A DNA stretch of 64,000 nucleotides from Nemophila menziesii (lineage: Eukaryota > Streptophyta > Magnoliopsida > Boraginales > Hydrophyllaceae), in contig JARWIR010000005.1 in NCBI GenBank assembly GCA_029959085.1, forward strand, positions 6,822,501-6,886,500, in the 5' to 3' direction. Position numbers and translations under genes: made by a program. The first letter of the stretch is position 1. Each line of letters opens with the position of its first letter. Below, in pieces: positions 42,712 through 53,169 of the stretch. Below the pieces are notes generated by a model. That model was not told where the DNA came from. It worked only from the letters and a program-made list of their open reading frames with translations, and ran no database searches.

Positions 42712-43556
42712 ATGGCGTCCTCTTCATATACTCATATCAATACTGCACCAACTATTCAATCCAGCTCGGAAATACCAGCTGGTCTTCTTCTTCTTCGTCA
42801 GAATTGGGCCTCTCTCGTACAAGTCAAGCTCGATTCAACCAATTATGTGCTGTGGCGTGCACAAATGGAATCAATTCTGGAAGCACATGGCTATCTTGCT
42901 CATGTTAATGGAACTTCACCAACTCCTTCTTCATCTTCTTCGTCATATTCTACTTGGCTAATTGTTGATCAACAACTCAAGGTATCACTTAATTCATCGA
43001 TGATACCGTCTATCTTATCTCAAGTTGTTAGATTAGTTCATGCTCATGATGTATGTGTAAAGCTTGAAGAAATATTCATTACTCAATGTCGCACACATGT
43101 TCATGGCTTAAAAATGAGACTGTGCAATATAAAGAAGAATGATCGTTCAATGACAAGCTATCTGAATGAAATTCAAGAGTTGTGTGATGGATTAGCTACA
43201 GCTGGTGCATCTCTTCCACTCGAAGATGTTATCATGTATACACTCAAAGGACTTCCATCTGAGTTTAATCGGTTTAAGTCGAGCATTAGGATTACAAATG
43301 CTCAGACCTCTACTCTCACCTTTCACTCCTTGGGAAGCTTATTAGTATCTGAAGAACATCATATGAAGATGAGTGAATCTACTGAGAACTCTAACTCACC
43401 TCACTCTGCATTATTTACATCTTCTAGTCCTCAATCTTCTGGTTTTGCTCAAAATAACACTCAAGGACGTGGAGGTTATGCTCGAGGTAATTCAAATCAA
43501 AGCAGAGGAAATAACAATCGAGGTCATTATAATCGTGGAAGAGGTTACTTCTATTA
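42712..43556 (+). CDS. Ty1/copia gag polyprotein, C-terminally cut
   Basis: The frame starts 99 nt after the primer site. It has the copia gag N-terminal motif LDSTNYVLWRAQMESILEAH (about residues 42-61), the UBN2-type core with MTSYLNEIQELCDGLATAGA, then VIMYTLKGLPSEFNRFKSSI, and an RG/N-rich C-terminus (GRGGYARGNSNQSRGNNNRG). Gag builds the virus-like particle. The zinc knuckle and the protease, integrase and RT that normally follow are missing. After 43556 the frame reads into LINE DNA and stops at 43602, giving an 18-residue-odd chimeric tail. Confidence 0.85.
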
Positions 43557-43649
43557 TCCCCCTCATTTTCTCTATAATGCCCTTATAAAAACCTTTGGGT
43601 AGTCTTCTAGATAAAATTGGTACTTTTATCCATATTATACATGGGATTG

Positions 43650-44100
43650 ATCCATATTATAATTAGTCCTTTTTACATAATAAAATTTTATCACGCAGTA
43701 TGCACTTTTATCGATTTGAATTTTAAAAAGAACAATTGAACTACGTTTAAAATTTTGAAATGATGATGGTAAGACGATTAATCACAGGCATGTCTTACAT
43801 CGGGTGTAAACGGAACTTAAGATAATATTTGCCGGGATTGGTTATTAGCTTTCATTTGACAAAAATCTTTTCTTTGACTTACAACAAATTTAATAATAAT
43901 ATTTTTAGAGGGCGGGGAAAGTAAGATTCTTTGGATGATTTCTTAAAGAAGACGAAATATATTGGGCTCAAAAGACGGAAAGTTGAGAGTTTATCACATG
44001 TTTCTAATATATTATATGTATTAATATGTTGGGTATGAATTTTCATAGATAAAGATTCTTTTTTCTTTTATAAGGCAAAAATAACCTTTTCTTTCTATGT
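43650..44100. other. AT-rich stretch, nothing recognised
   Basis: Possibly contains the missing 5' boundary of the family D LINE. No gene or repeat terminus is supported. Confidence 0.35.
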
Positions 44101-44104
44101 TTTT

Positions 44105-44235
44105 GGTCCTAAACGCCTAGTGGTTAGGCTACTCCGCAGAGACCAAGAGGTCCTGGGATCGAATCTCATTGGAGTCGAAATGACTCCGAGCCCAAAGTGG
44201 CTCTCTCATGTACTCAAAAAAAAAAAAAAAAAATA
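44105..44235 (+). mobile_element. SINE-like retroposon, copy 3
   Basis: CGCCTAGTGGTTAGGCTACT is a good tRNA-like A-box region, and GGGATCGAATCTC is the B box about 40 bp later. The tail (ATGACTCCGAGCCCAAAGTGG, then CTCTCTCATGTAC) ends in a long A run (about 44217-44233). The tail is shared with the copies at 2.5 and 26.7 kb, while the head differs, so these may be SINE subfamilies with a common 3' part. Confidence 0.75.
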
Positions 44236-44277
44236 ACGCTGGTGTTAATAAATATAAATACTATTACAACTACTTAG

Positions 44278-44505
44278 GGTTCGTTTGGGATTGATTTTTA
44301 AAATAATCACTTGAAATGATTTTTGATCCATAAAAATATTTCAGACTTTTAAAATCACTTTTAGGAAAAGCACTAAACAAGTGATTATTAAAATAATCAC
44401 TTAAAATGATTTTAGATGTAAACATATTTTAAAATTATTTTTACAAATGTTTAAATTTTAATAAAAAAGCGCTTTTAACTCTAAAATAATCAATCCCAAA
44501 CGAAC
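44278..44505. mobile_element. Tourist-like MITE 1
   Basis: Inverted ends GGTTCGTTTGGGATTGAT and ATCAATCCCAAACGAAC bound 228 bp of AT-rich DNA. ACTTAG repeats on both flanks (44272-44277 and 44506-44511), which includes TTA, the usual PIF/Harbinger target. A hAT assignment cannot be excluded. Confidence 0.7.
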
Positions 44506-44562
44506 ACTTAGTCAATTCCAGAAAAAAGGGATGCATCTAGTCTTAATCTATTATGCCAATGG

Positions 44563-45198
44563 CAGGGGCGGAGCCAAGCATTTTTTGTTAGGGGGGGGGG
44601 GGTTAAGGGGGTTCGGGGGCAACGTCCCCAAAAAAAATTATTTTTCCGTATTTGCACGATAAGTTTACATATTATGCAAAAATTGCTAAATAGATCCTTA
44701 TATAATGCTAAAATGCACTATAAATCTCTATACTGTGTAAAGATTGCAATATAAGTCTGAATATTATTTTTTAAAATTAATCATTCGAAAAATTTCTTTT
44801 TTTTAATTCAAAATAACATACATTTTGTTGTAAAAAAACAAAAAATCCTATAAATAAAATCATTTAAAGTCTAATAAAATAAATTTTAAAATTTAGGAGG
44901 CCCAAATGAAATTTTTTAAAACATTTAAGAGTTAATTACAAAAAAATCTATGAAACAAAATTAAAACGAACCAAGAAATTGAATATTTAATGGTATTTAC
45001 GTTCCAATTTTGTTAATAAATTTTATTATTTGATATAATTAATCTCTAAATTTTTAGTTAGAGAGGGCTAATTTTATGCTATAATTTTTTTTAGTTATAT
45101 TTTTATCTATTTTAAAAAAAAATAAGTTAAAGTATAGTGGGTTGGGTAAGTTGGGGTGGGCTGCAGCCGACCACAGCCCACCCCTACATCCGCCCCTG
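44563..45198. mobile_element. hAT-like non-autonomous element 4
   Basis: Left end CAGGGGCGGAGCCAAGC and right end ATCCGCCCCTG are inverted, with G-rich and C-rich subterminal runs. The flanks GCCAATGG (44555-44562) and TCTAATGG (45199-45206) match at six of eight positions, consistent with an old 8-bp duplication. The family resembles the elements at 10974 and 18534. Confidence 0.75.
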
Positions 45199-45309
45199 TC
45201 TAATGGTATATGTATTGAATTTAGGAAGTCAAAAAAATTACCTAGTAGCATATTTTTGTATGTCCATTATGAATAAATCCATCTTAGAGACATTATTTTA
45301 GGAGTTTAT

Positions 45310-46010
45310 TGAGTTTAAGTGAGAGATTATTTTCTATATTTTGCATTATTACACTATCATATATAGTTTTAGACTAATTGCTAGCTTTTGTGCTTTAATT
45401 GTGTATTTAGTGTGTATATTTTAAATACATGCTTGATACAAAGGTCCAAAGTGAAGAGAAGAAGTCAAATAATGAAAAGAAACGGTAAGTCAAAGCAGAA
45501 ATGAAGCTGAGAGCCACTGTCGGAAGTTAGAGCGTTCATCAATGAAATCTTGCCCCTTAATGATTCTGTCACCACGATCTGTTGATTAGAGATATGGACT
45601 TAATTCTTTGATGGTTATAAGGAGCTTGATGTCACGGTCGCGTGACAACTGACAGAGGTCAATTCAGAGTCAAGATGAAAAAGTTATGCTAAAAACTGTT
45701 GACGTGGTTCGAACCTGAAATCTCCTTAACAAAAACGAGTTAGGCCTTTCTAAACCTAATTTCCTAAACATAAAGAAGGTCCAACGAATTTAGCATGCTA
45801 TATAAGCCACATTTCAGCCACATATCAGTACACAACATTAGAGAGTCAATTTTAGAAGGCACAAGGAAGAGAAGAGAGAAGCGGGAGAAGAACAGGAAGA
45901 GGCAAAACAAGGGTTTGTCCATGAATCCTTCAATTCCATCTCAACCAAACATTATTCCACTTTGTCTTCAACAGTAAAATTGCTTTATTTCTAGTTTAAA
46001 CATGTTTATT
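45310..46010 (+). repeat. LTR-like fragment, plus orientation
   Basis: The composition resembles a plant Ty3-type LTR: AGACTAATTGCTAGCTTTTG with GTGCTTTAATTGTG near 45373-45405, a TATATAAGCC promoter-like motif at 45801-45810 and purine-rich AAGAGAAGAGAGAAG after it. It joins minus-orientation LTR sequence near 46020. No partner copy lies in the window, so this rests on pattern only. Confidence 0.4.
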
Positions 46011-47357
46011 TCATTAGAATTAATCATATCTACTTTCGAATGTGAAGTCTCTTACCTCATTGGCTATGTGGTTAGTCAAGCCTGTCGGTCATTAACAGAC
46101 GCCACACGTCTACTACCTAAGTTTGTAACTAAACCCTCTTGTCGGATGATCACTCGCCACTCAATGAATAGCCTAATTACCCAAACCTATCTCCGATGAT
46201 CTAATTCACTGATAGTGAAATTAATACAATATAATAAGAAATATAATATACCCTATTCAAGTTAAACTATAAACTAATCCCAAACTGAAATACATTAATT
46301 ATATAAATTAGTGTTCATCCCATTACACGATTCTCAAGTATGTTTAAGTTCAACTCATATTAAAAGTAAAACAGAAAAAAAAGGAAATTAGAATTATACA
46401 TTTTCCTAATAACATAAATAAAATAAAGAAGGACCTAATTACATGAGTGAAAAGAACTGTTGTGGGAGAAAAATGTATTCTCCAACTTCTTCTCTTGCCT
46501 CTTCCTTTTGACGCTCTCTCTAAATATGATGTAAGTTAAAGATTAAATGAGAGGTGTTGAATAATGAGGTCTAAATGAGCTTATATAAAGAGTAAAAATG
46601 GATTAGGTCTAATCTTGAGCTTAATTAAGTAAAAACTTGGTGTTCGCAAATTTTTGTTGCGAATAAGCGTTGCGATTCCAGTAGGTTGACCGACATACCA
46701 TCTAGAATGCCGGCTATCCAGTGCGCGAATGGAATTTCTCGCTGACGCACTTTCCACGAGTGTCTAAGTGTGCTAGTTCTAGAGTCTTTGGCTGGCTAGC
46801 CGGTCTGTGTTTTGCATATGGACACTTAGACGCGTAATTACTTCGTCTCACACCTATTTAACCCCAAACTCATGGGTTTTAATACCTGCAAACATCAAAA
46901 CTCTCCAACCCTTCTCAATTCTTAAAAATTTACACTAATAAACATCAAATTACCCTATCATACACTACGAATTTAAAGACTGAAAGAAATTTTGAAACAT
47001 AGGTTGTCTCCCAAGAAGCACTTTTGTTTATTACGTCTTTAAGTTTGACGCGTTACCTTCCATGAAGATTGTATTGAGGCCCTTGCGGTACTCGTCTGCT
47101 CATATTCGCCTCGTCCTTGACATGGTAGCCTTGGAACTCTCCCACATATGCTTTGATTCATTCAGGGGTGGGTAAGTTCCTCGTTTCGCCTTCTTACTTT
47201 CATGACGAAACTCATTCTCCACAGCATGATAATAGATGACCGTTTTGAACGGTATAAGATCTTTATTATTATTTTCAATCTCGCGTTCAATTTATGAAAT
47301 GAGGTGGGTAGGTACCCCTCTTTGCTGCCTTACTTTCACGGTGTGGCACCTTGCTTG

Positions 47358-48171
47358 TGTTGTGTTTTATTTGTATAAACTAGTAAAACAATATAGAAAC
47401 TAATGTAGAAATAAAATAAAAGTAAATAAATAAATAACTTTACTTGTCGAGGCTCAGATTGGATCCGATGTCTTTAAGGTATTTAGGCCACGTACAGGTT
47501 TATTACGTTTGTTGACTTCAACCTCCAGGATACAACGACAAAACTATTCAAAAGAAACTGACACACGAATTCTTAAGAATCTCAACGAACTTAATAATGA
47601 TGCTTCTTTCTATCTCTCTCTTATAATTTTAATGCTTTGAAAAATGAATGAAGATAATGGTTAAGTTGGCCAACTATTTATATAAAATGAAAAGATGCCT
47701 TGCCAAAGGTTGTGATATTTTATTTTGGAGTTACGTTGTATTAATTTAAGATACAACGTTTACTTAAAAGACCAAAAAACTTGGGCTAAACCTAAGGCCC
47801 AAAATCCCAACAAAGATGATGGTCTAGGTTCATACCCCACCTAAGGCCCAACAAAGGGATGGACCTAAGGCCCAAAAAACCAACGAAGATAATGGTCTAG
47901 GTTCAACCCCTACCAGGCCTTTTTCTTTCTTTCTTTGCTTTATAAAAAAAAGAAATAAAATAACATATATTGTTTTTTTCCTTTTAATTTCTCCAAATTA
48001 CTTGACTCAATTTCTCATTCAGTTTCAAATGATTTTAACCAAGTGAATATATTACGTTAATCTTTATAACTTGAATAAAAGTATTAATATCCGAATCATT
48101 TCATTAAATTGAGTCACCGACTAACATCGTAAACTTGGTCAACACTTGGGTAGAATCCCATTTGTCCAACA
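47358..48171 (-). mobile_element. Solo LTR, copy 2
   Basis: The 814-bp segment runs from TGTTGTGTTTTATTTG to CATTTGTCCAACA. It is flanked by the 5-bp duplication GCTTG (47353-47357 and 48172-48176). It is the reverse complement of copy 1 (20231-21059) with few differences. It disrupts the internal region of the Ty3-type element, whose gag-like frame at 48139-48465 reads into it and stops. Confidence 0.9.
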
Positions 48172-49250
48172 GCTTGCATAACACATGTTGATTATTTGTG
48201 GTGGTGGAGGTGATTCTTCAACTCTATTTTCATTAATGATTCGTGATAAGAATGGTGATAGGTGAACTTTTTGTGGAAGAGGTTCAGCTTTTATTATATT
48301 GTGAACACTAAGTTCTTCAATTGACTCCTCAACCATTTCATACTTTTCTTCGTCTTCAACCCAATCTTCCACTATTACTTCATCATATTCTTGATGTGGA
48401 ATCTCTCTAACCTCGATCACCTCTGCTTTTTGTTTGCATTCTATACCTTGATCATGTGCACACATGTTAGGAATAACAATATTTGTTTAAACTTCTAGAA
48501 TTTGTTTTGCTACTCCTTCTTCCACCATGCTAACAAGATTCTCAACCACATGGTGGTTCCCATTCATATTCGACACGGTGGTCATATCACTATCACTGGG
48601 ATCTTCTTTAAATACCTCTATCTCAACTTCTTCTATCCCTTGGGGGAGTGGAATCTTCATAATACTTGCTACCACTCTCGGCTAAATCAGAAAAATTATT
48701 TTGTGCGAATTGAGGATTTGCAAGTTGAGCGATAGCTTGGTCTATCATCTTGTTTAGAGTAGAAGCTTCATCTAGCATTTTTTGTATTCTTTCTGACGGC
48801 GCATTGCTTTCCTCGCAATGGCGCATGTATTTAGCAAGTGTTTCATTCAGACCAGAAAGATATATCTGTGGAGGTTGTCGCTATTGATCTCTCGCCTTGT
48901 CTTCCTCACTTTGGCGCGTGAATTCAACAAGTGTTTCATTCAGTTCGAAAAGATATATTTGTGGAGGTTGTTTCATATTCCATATTTGCTCTTGATGATA
49001 GTGGTAAGATGGTTGTTGTTGACTGTTCCCGATCCATTGGTTGTTCTATCTTTGCTCTTGCAGGTATGTATAAGGTGGTTGGTAGAAGTTACTACCCCAT
49101 TGTTATTGCCTCAAAGAGTTTTCCCAATACTCGAATGGACTGGTGTTTTGATAATATCCTCCATACATCTTTAATGGAATCTCTTGGGCATTATCCTACA
49201 TATAGACATGTGAAAGAAAGACAAAAACAAAACCAAGCGTAAAATAGAAA
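48172..49250 (-). pseudogene. Gag-like fragments of the Ty3-type element
   Basis: Minus-strand frames at 48623-48826, 48487-48675 and 48177-48465 are acidic or Gln/Asn-rich (for example EVIVEDWVEDEEKYEMVEES). Upstream, the peptide QPPQIYL followed by a LNETLA or LNETLV segment occurs twice, near 48810-48870 and 48900-48965, a tandem duplication. No protease, RT, integrase or chromodomain was seen. I call it gag-like only from its position after the primer site. Confidence 0.5.
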
Positions 49251-49298
49251 CAATTAACACTACTAAAACAAATAAACACAAAAATCACATGCTGCAAT

Positions 49299-49315
49299 CC
49301 CTGGCAGCGACGCCA
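49299..49315 (-). other. Primer-binding-site-like sequence
   Basis: On the minus strand TGGCGTCGCTGCCAGGG follows AAGTTTT, the usual context at the 5' LTR to internal boundary of plant Ty3 elements primed by an Asp-type tRNA. The match to the canonical site is imperfect. Confidence 0.6.
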
Positions 49316-49319
49316 AAAA

Positions 49320-50709
49320 CTTAGTCGCTCCTAGAGTGTGATAAAAATCAACACTAAAGAAGGGAAGCGACTAACGCAAGTGTACGGGTCGTCCAAGTAA
49401 TAAAACGGTAAAAACGGGTTAATTGTCTCCCAAGGGATTGCTATGTAAGACAATGTGTTTAAACGATAAGTAGAATTAATTACAGTACAAATAAGTAAAA
49501 GATAAAGATATGCTTGGTTGGTTTTTGAATTATGAAACTATTAGACGTAAGAAAATAAATTAACTAAAATATTAATTGAATGTAAAGAAATTAAAGGCTA
49601 AAATGTTTAGACGCAGATATGAGAGTATACTTGAGTCTCGCTAGTGGTCCACCTAAGTTCATAGATTTAGCGCTTCCATTTAAGGGTCAAGTTGGTAATT
49701 CTATGTTAGTCGGGACTCTACAATTTTCTAACTCCCGTCGGGTAGACTTAGGAGCTATCCTATAGTATTACAAACCCCGTCAGGGTGATTATAAGCTACG
49801 ATCTGATGATTAAGTGAGTTATCCAATTGGACACGCTGTTATCAAGCCCGCCAGGATCAATGATAAACACCATGCATTTATTAATTAGTTCAGTAATTAA
49901 ACTCCCCCTTCTGGATGATCACCGCCACTAGTGAATACCCTATTACTATAACCTAATTCTAATTTCTGACTCAATTAAAATTAGAAAATAAGTATGAACT
50001 AATAAAAAATATGAAAAACCTAACTTGAATCAAATTAAAACAATCTCAAATTAAAAAATACTAAATTAAATAAACTAGGGCTTAACCTATTATGCGATTC
50101 TCAAGTAATTGTAAGTTTAGCTCATACTGAAATTAAATACTGAAAATAAATTAAAATTATACATGTTCCTAATAACAGAAATGAAATAACCTAGATAGGA
50201 GAATGACTTGAGCTGTTGGTTGAAGAAAAGACTTTCTCCAGCTTCTTCTCTTGCGTCTGCCTTGCCCTTTCTCTAATTATGATATAATATGAAGCTCAAT
50301 TGAAAGGTACTAATTAATGAGGTTTACGGAGTCTTATATATAGCTTAAAAATGGATTGGACCCTTGTTTTGACTTAATTAAATAATTTAGGGTCCAAGTC
50401 TATTTTACAATTCCGGAAATTGCTGAACACACTTTAGTAAAACAAGTGTAACTTTTGCATCGTAAGTCCAAATAACCTGATTCCACTTCTTAAATTTTGC
50501 TAATTCATAGATGCATGTTTTTCATTTGAACCACAAGTCTGAATCTGCACCATTTCAAATGCTCCCCCTCCTTCACTAAAGTGATATATTTCTCTCTTTT
50601 GACACTTCCTTTTGCTCTTGGACTTTAAACTTCACTTCTTCTCTTCATCCTAGTCCTTTATAGCATCCATATACCTAAGAAATTCACACTGAATAATCAA
50701 ATTAGCACA
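49320..50709 (-). repeat. 5' LTR of the Ty3-type element
   Basis: Read on the minus strand it would begin TGTGCTAATTTGATT (at 50709) and end close to the primer site near 49320. It includes a purine-rich GGAGAAAGTC region and CCC(G/T)NC-rich hairpin-like text around 49720-49930. The inner boundary is approximate. Confidence 0.5.
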
Positions 50710-51924
50710 GAAAAGCTCTAAAAGGTATTTATTTATCATAAACAGGGAGACACAAATTGTGCTAGATATCATTGTATATTCAAGAATTCTTTTTGATATT
50801 TTAATTGAAAATGATTGTTTATTAATGTAAGATAATATGGTGTTCTTGTTGCTTGGTTTTTCAATGTCTACAAAAAGTCGCTGAAGGAAAACAAATTCAA
50901 TAGGAGGATCATTTTTCATAAACTGGAGAATTGCTCATCAATGTTTCTATGTATCCATATTCTTTAGCCTATATGTGTTTTATATGTATATGCTTGTAAT
51001 GTTAATATCATTTCATCTTTTTTCCATTTGTACCATAATAAAATGAATTAGTTTTTTCCTACTCAATATAATAATGAGAAACTAAAGTGGTTGTACTAAA
51101 TTGAGAAATTAAAAAGCCTAGATGATACTTTGTACCTAATTATCAATATTTAGATATATTGTTCTTTGATGCCCTGTGAAATCCATTTCAACCGAATCTA
51201 CTGGTCAATGGATTACTCCAGGTTTGACATTTTAATTTTAAGATAAGCCACATGTACTTATGTTTATAATCTTATCTTCTTCTATTCTTACACAACTTTG
51301 AGCGATAAAGTTGTGTGTGTCTGAGAAGTAGAAGCAACTAGATGTCTTAAATTCTGGGAAAAGAAGGTTGAAATGAAAAGATACATTTGGGTTTTAATTT
51401 TTTAGATCAATTTTGGGTTTGAAGAATAGATGACCGAGGTTTTATGTTTTACTGCTTAGGGTTGTGGTGATGGTGATGTTGGTGGTTGTGGTGGACATGT
51501 GTGTAAAGATGGGGAAGAGGTTGCAAAATTAATTTAAAGTTTCGGGGTTTTCTATAGTTCTTTTTGTAGTTTATGGATTAATTAATGTAGGTTGTGAGGT
51601 ATTGAAAATAACATAAAATTTGGGGGATTAATTTAATTTTTTTTTTGTGAATATATGAGTTAAAATAGTTTAAATTAATTAAAATTATTTAATAATAACT
51701 TAACAGAAAAATTGGACAAAGTCCGTTAGTGAGGGGTAATCTGGCGTGATATACAAGTGTTTAATGGGCACGTTTTTTTAAAATTGAGGATATTGAATGT
51801 ATTTACTCTTTAAAATAAGCAGTCCCGAACATGAACTATATCTGTTACCTTTCCTAAAAGTATTTTTTAAGATCTAGAGCAATTTTAATAGTATAAAAGA
51901 CTATAAGTGCTTTTTAAAAAGTAG
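50710..51924. other. AT-rich stretch with one MULE-like end
   Basis: No gene was recognised. Read inwards on the minus strand from about 51804, GAGTAAATACATTCAATATCC resembles the termini of the GAGTAAAT MULE-type elements in this window. No partner end was found, so it may be a one-ended relic. Confidence 0.35.
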
Positions 51925-51929
51925 ACTAA

Positions 51930-52154
51930 GGGCTCGTTTGGAAGTGCTTATTTTAGAGTAAAAAAACGCTTTTAGAATAAAGTTTAAAAAAATTATTAAA
52001 ACTAATTTTGAAATCTAAAGTTATTTTAAGTACTTTTTTCAAGAAGCACCAAATTGGTGCTTCTCAAAAAAGTCCTTTTCAAGATCAAAAAAACTTTTAA
52101 AATGCTAAAAGCACTTTTAAGTGCTTTTCCAAAAAAGCACTTCCAAACGGGCAC
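51930..52154. mobile_element. Tourist-like MITE 2
   Basis: Inverted ends GGGCTCGTTTGGAAGTGCTT and AAGCACTTCCAAACGGGC bound an AT-rich inside with further AAGTGCTTTT repeats. TAA lies on both sides (51927-51929 and 52155-52157), as part of an ACTAA match. This is typical of PIF/Harbinger (Tourist) elements. Confidence 0.75.
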
Positions 52155-53169
52155 TAAAAACACTTACTTAATTTCTTAATTTGCTCTTTGAATATTCCTA
52201 CATCTTGTACACTACGAAAGATTCTTACCAATTGTATACTCCCAACAACAAGGACACCAATTTCTCAAGTATGATGAATGTAATAATCCACATTAATCCC
52301 ACATTAAATTATGAGATTTTTTTTGGTTAAATCTCTCATGTGGTCCTTTAGTTTTGACCATAATGTTCCATGTGGTCCCTGATTTATTAAAAAAAATACA
52401 AACCAACCCTTTATCTTCCAAAAGTATAACACAATTTTCCCTATTTAAAGTTTCTAGTTGGTCAACTCCACATGGCACCCCGTAAGCGCCAACTATGCAA
52501 ACTATTTCCACCAAACGAGGGCATTTTAGACAGTTCAGCTCCACCTTAAACAACCCTTATCTGCATCTCCTTCTTCTCCAAAATATCTAGCCTAGCTCAC
52601 GATCTAAAATCAAAACTGAAACTTCTCCAAAACTATTTCAATCTGTAAACCAAATTCCTAAACTACTCAAGAAGGCAACTTAATAAAATTGTAGCCAAAT
52701 TCCTAAACCACTCGCAAAAAGTAATCCATATAACCAAAACCAAATAAATCCCTCAACTGATTGAAAGTGATTTCAAACTACAAAGAAGTAAATATTTGTC
52801 GTTGCTAGGTCTAAAATGGTGAATGTGAAAGAAAGGGAAATTGTACCATGTAATTACCCTAGCCATTTTCATTTGGAGATTAAATACTAAATAAGATATT
52901 TATTGTTTATGCTAATGTAATCAATTAACTAGTTATTTCCATTTAAAGAGGTATTCACTTAATATTGGATTAAATGGATTAAAGTGGTGTCCTAATTTGT
53001 AGAATTAACAGTTGCGCGGTTGAATTTGCTAATGCAATCAATAAATATATTTATTAGTTGATTTATGGTTGATTGACATATGAAGTCTTGGAGACAAATT
53101 TCATGGCATATAGGGAAATTGTTGATAGATTTATTCTTCAAAGAGGCCGCAGTAATACTAAAATATTAT

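Larger units (their letters stand above)
42398..43556 (+). mobile_element. Ty1/copia element reduced to 5' LTR, PBS and gag
   Basis: The remnant begins TGATAAGATAAAG (LTR start) and ends ACTTCTATTA. A 5-bp target duplication TCCCC flanks it (42393-42397 and 43557-43561). The 5' LTR (42398-42601) ends CTACTTCTATTA and is followed by TGGTATCAGAGC, the classic initiator-Met tRNA primer site. Only the last ten or so bases of a 3' LTR remain, joined directly to the end of gag, so pol and nearly all of the 3' LTR were deleted. The insertion is in the LINE at 40469-43640. Confidence 0.9.
40469..43640 (-). mobile_element. LINE (family D) with long open frame, split by a copia remnant
   Basis: A T run at 40469-40481 marks the poly(A) end. 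On the minus strand an unbroken frame runs from 42397 to the stop at 40543. Beyond the copia remnant (42398-43556) the same protein continues upstream as GFYKGIIEKMRG and a diverged VPILSRRL motif near 43630. If the extra copy of the TCCCC target duplication is discounted, the frame reads KMRGKLSTWKSKTLSRAGR across the site. The 5' end is truncated and no LINE-level TSD was found. It looks younger than the other LINEs here. Confidence 0.85.
46020..50709 (-). mobile_element. Ty3-type LTR element remains, non-autonomous, with nested solo LTR
   Basis: The blocks 46090-46640 and about 49900-50400 are diverged direct repeats (shared GATTCTCAAGTA, ACAT(G/T)TTCCTAATAACA and CTTCTTCTCTTGC motifs), consistent with LTRs. 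On the minus strand a site TGGCGTCGCTGCCAGGG (49299-49315) resembles the tRNA-Asp type primer site of some plant Ty3 elements. GTGCTTCTTGGGAGACAACC near 47003-47022 is a motif seen before the 3' LTR in such elements. The internal part has gag-like fragments only. The upstream (U3) parts of the two LTRs do not match, so it may be a composite of related elements. Confidence 0.6.

Noticed and set aside
44105..44180. A standalone tRNA gene
   Set aside because: A- and B-box-like motifs are present, but the sequence does not fold as a full tRNA by eye and continues into a SINE tail and poly(A).
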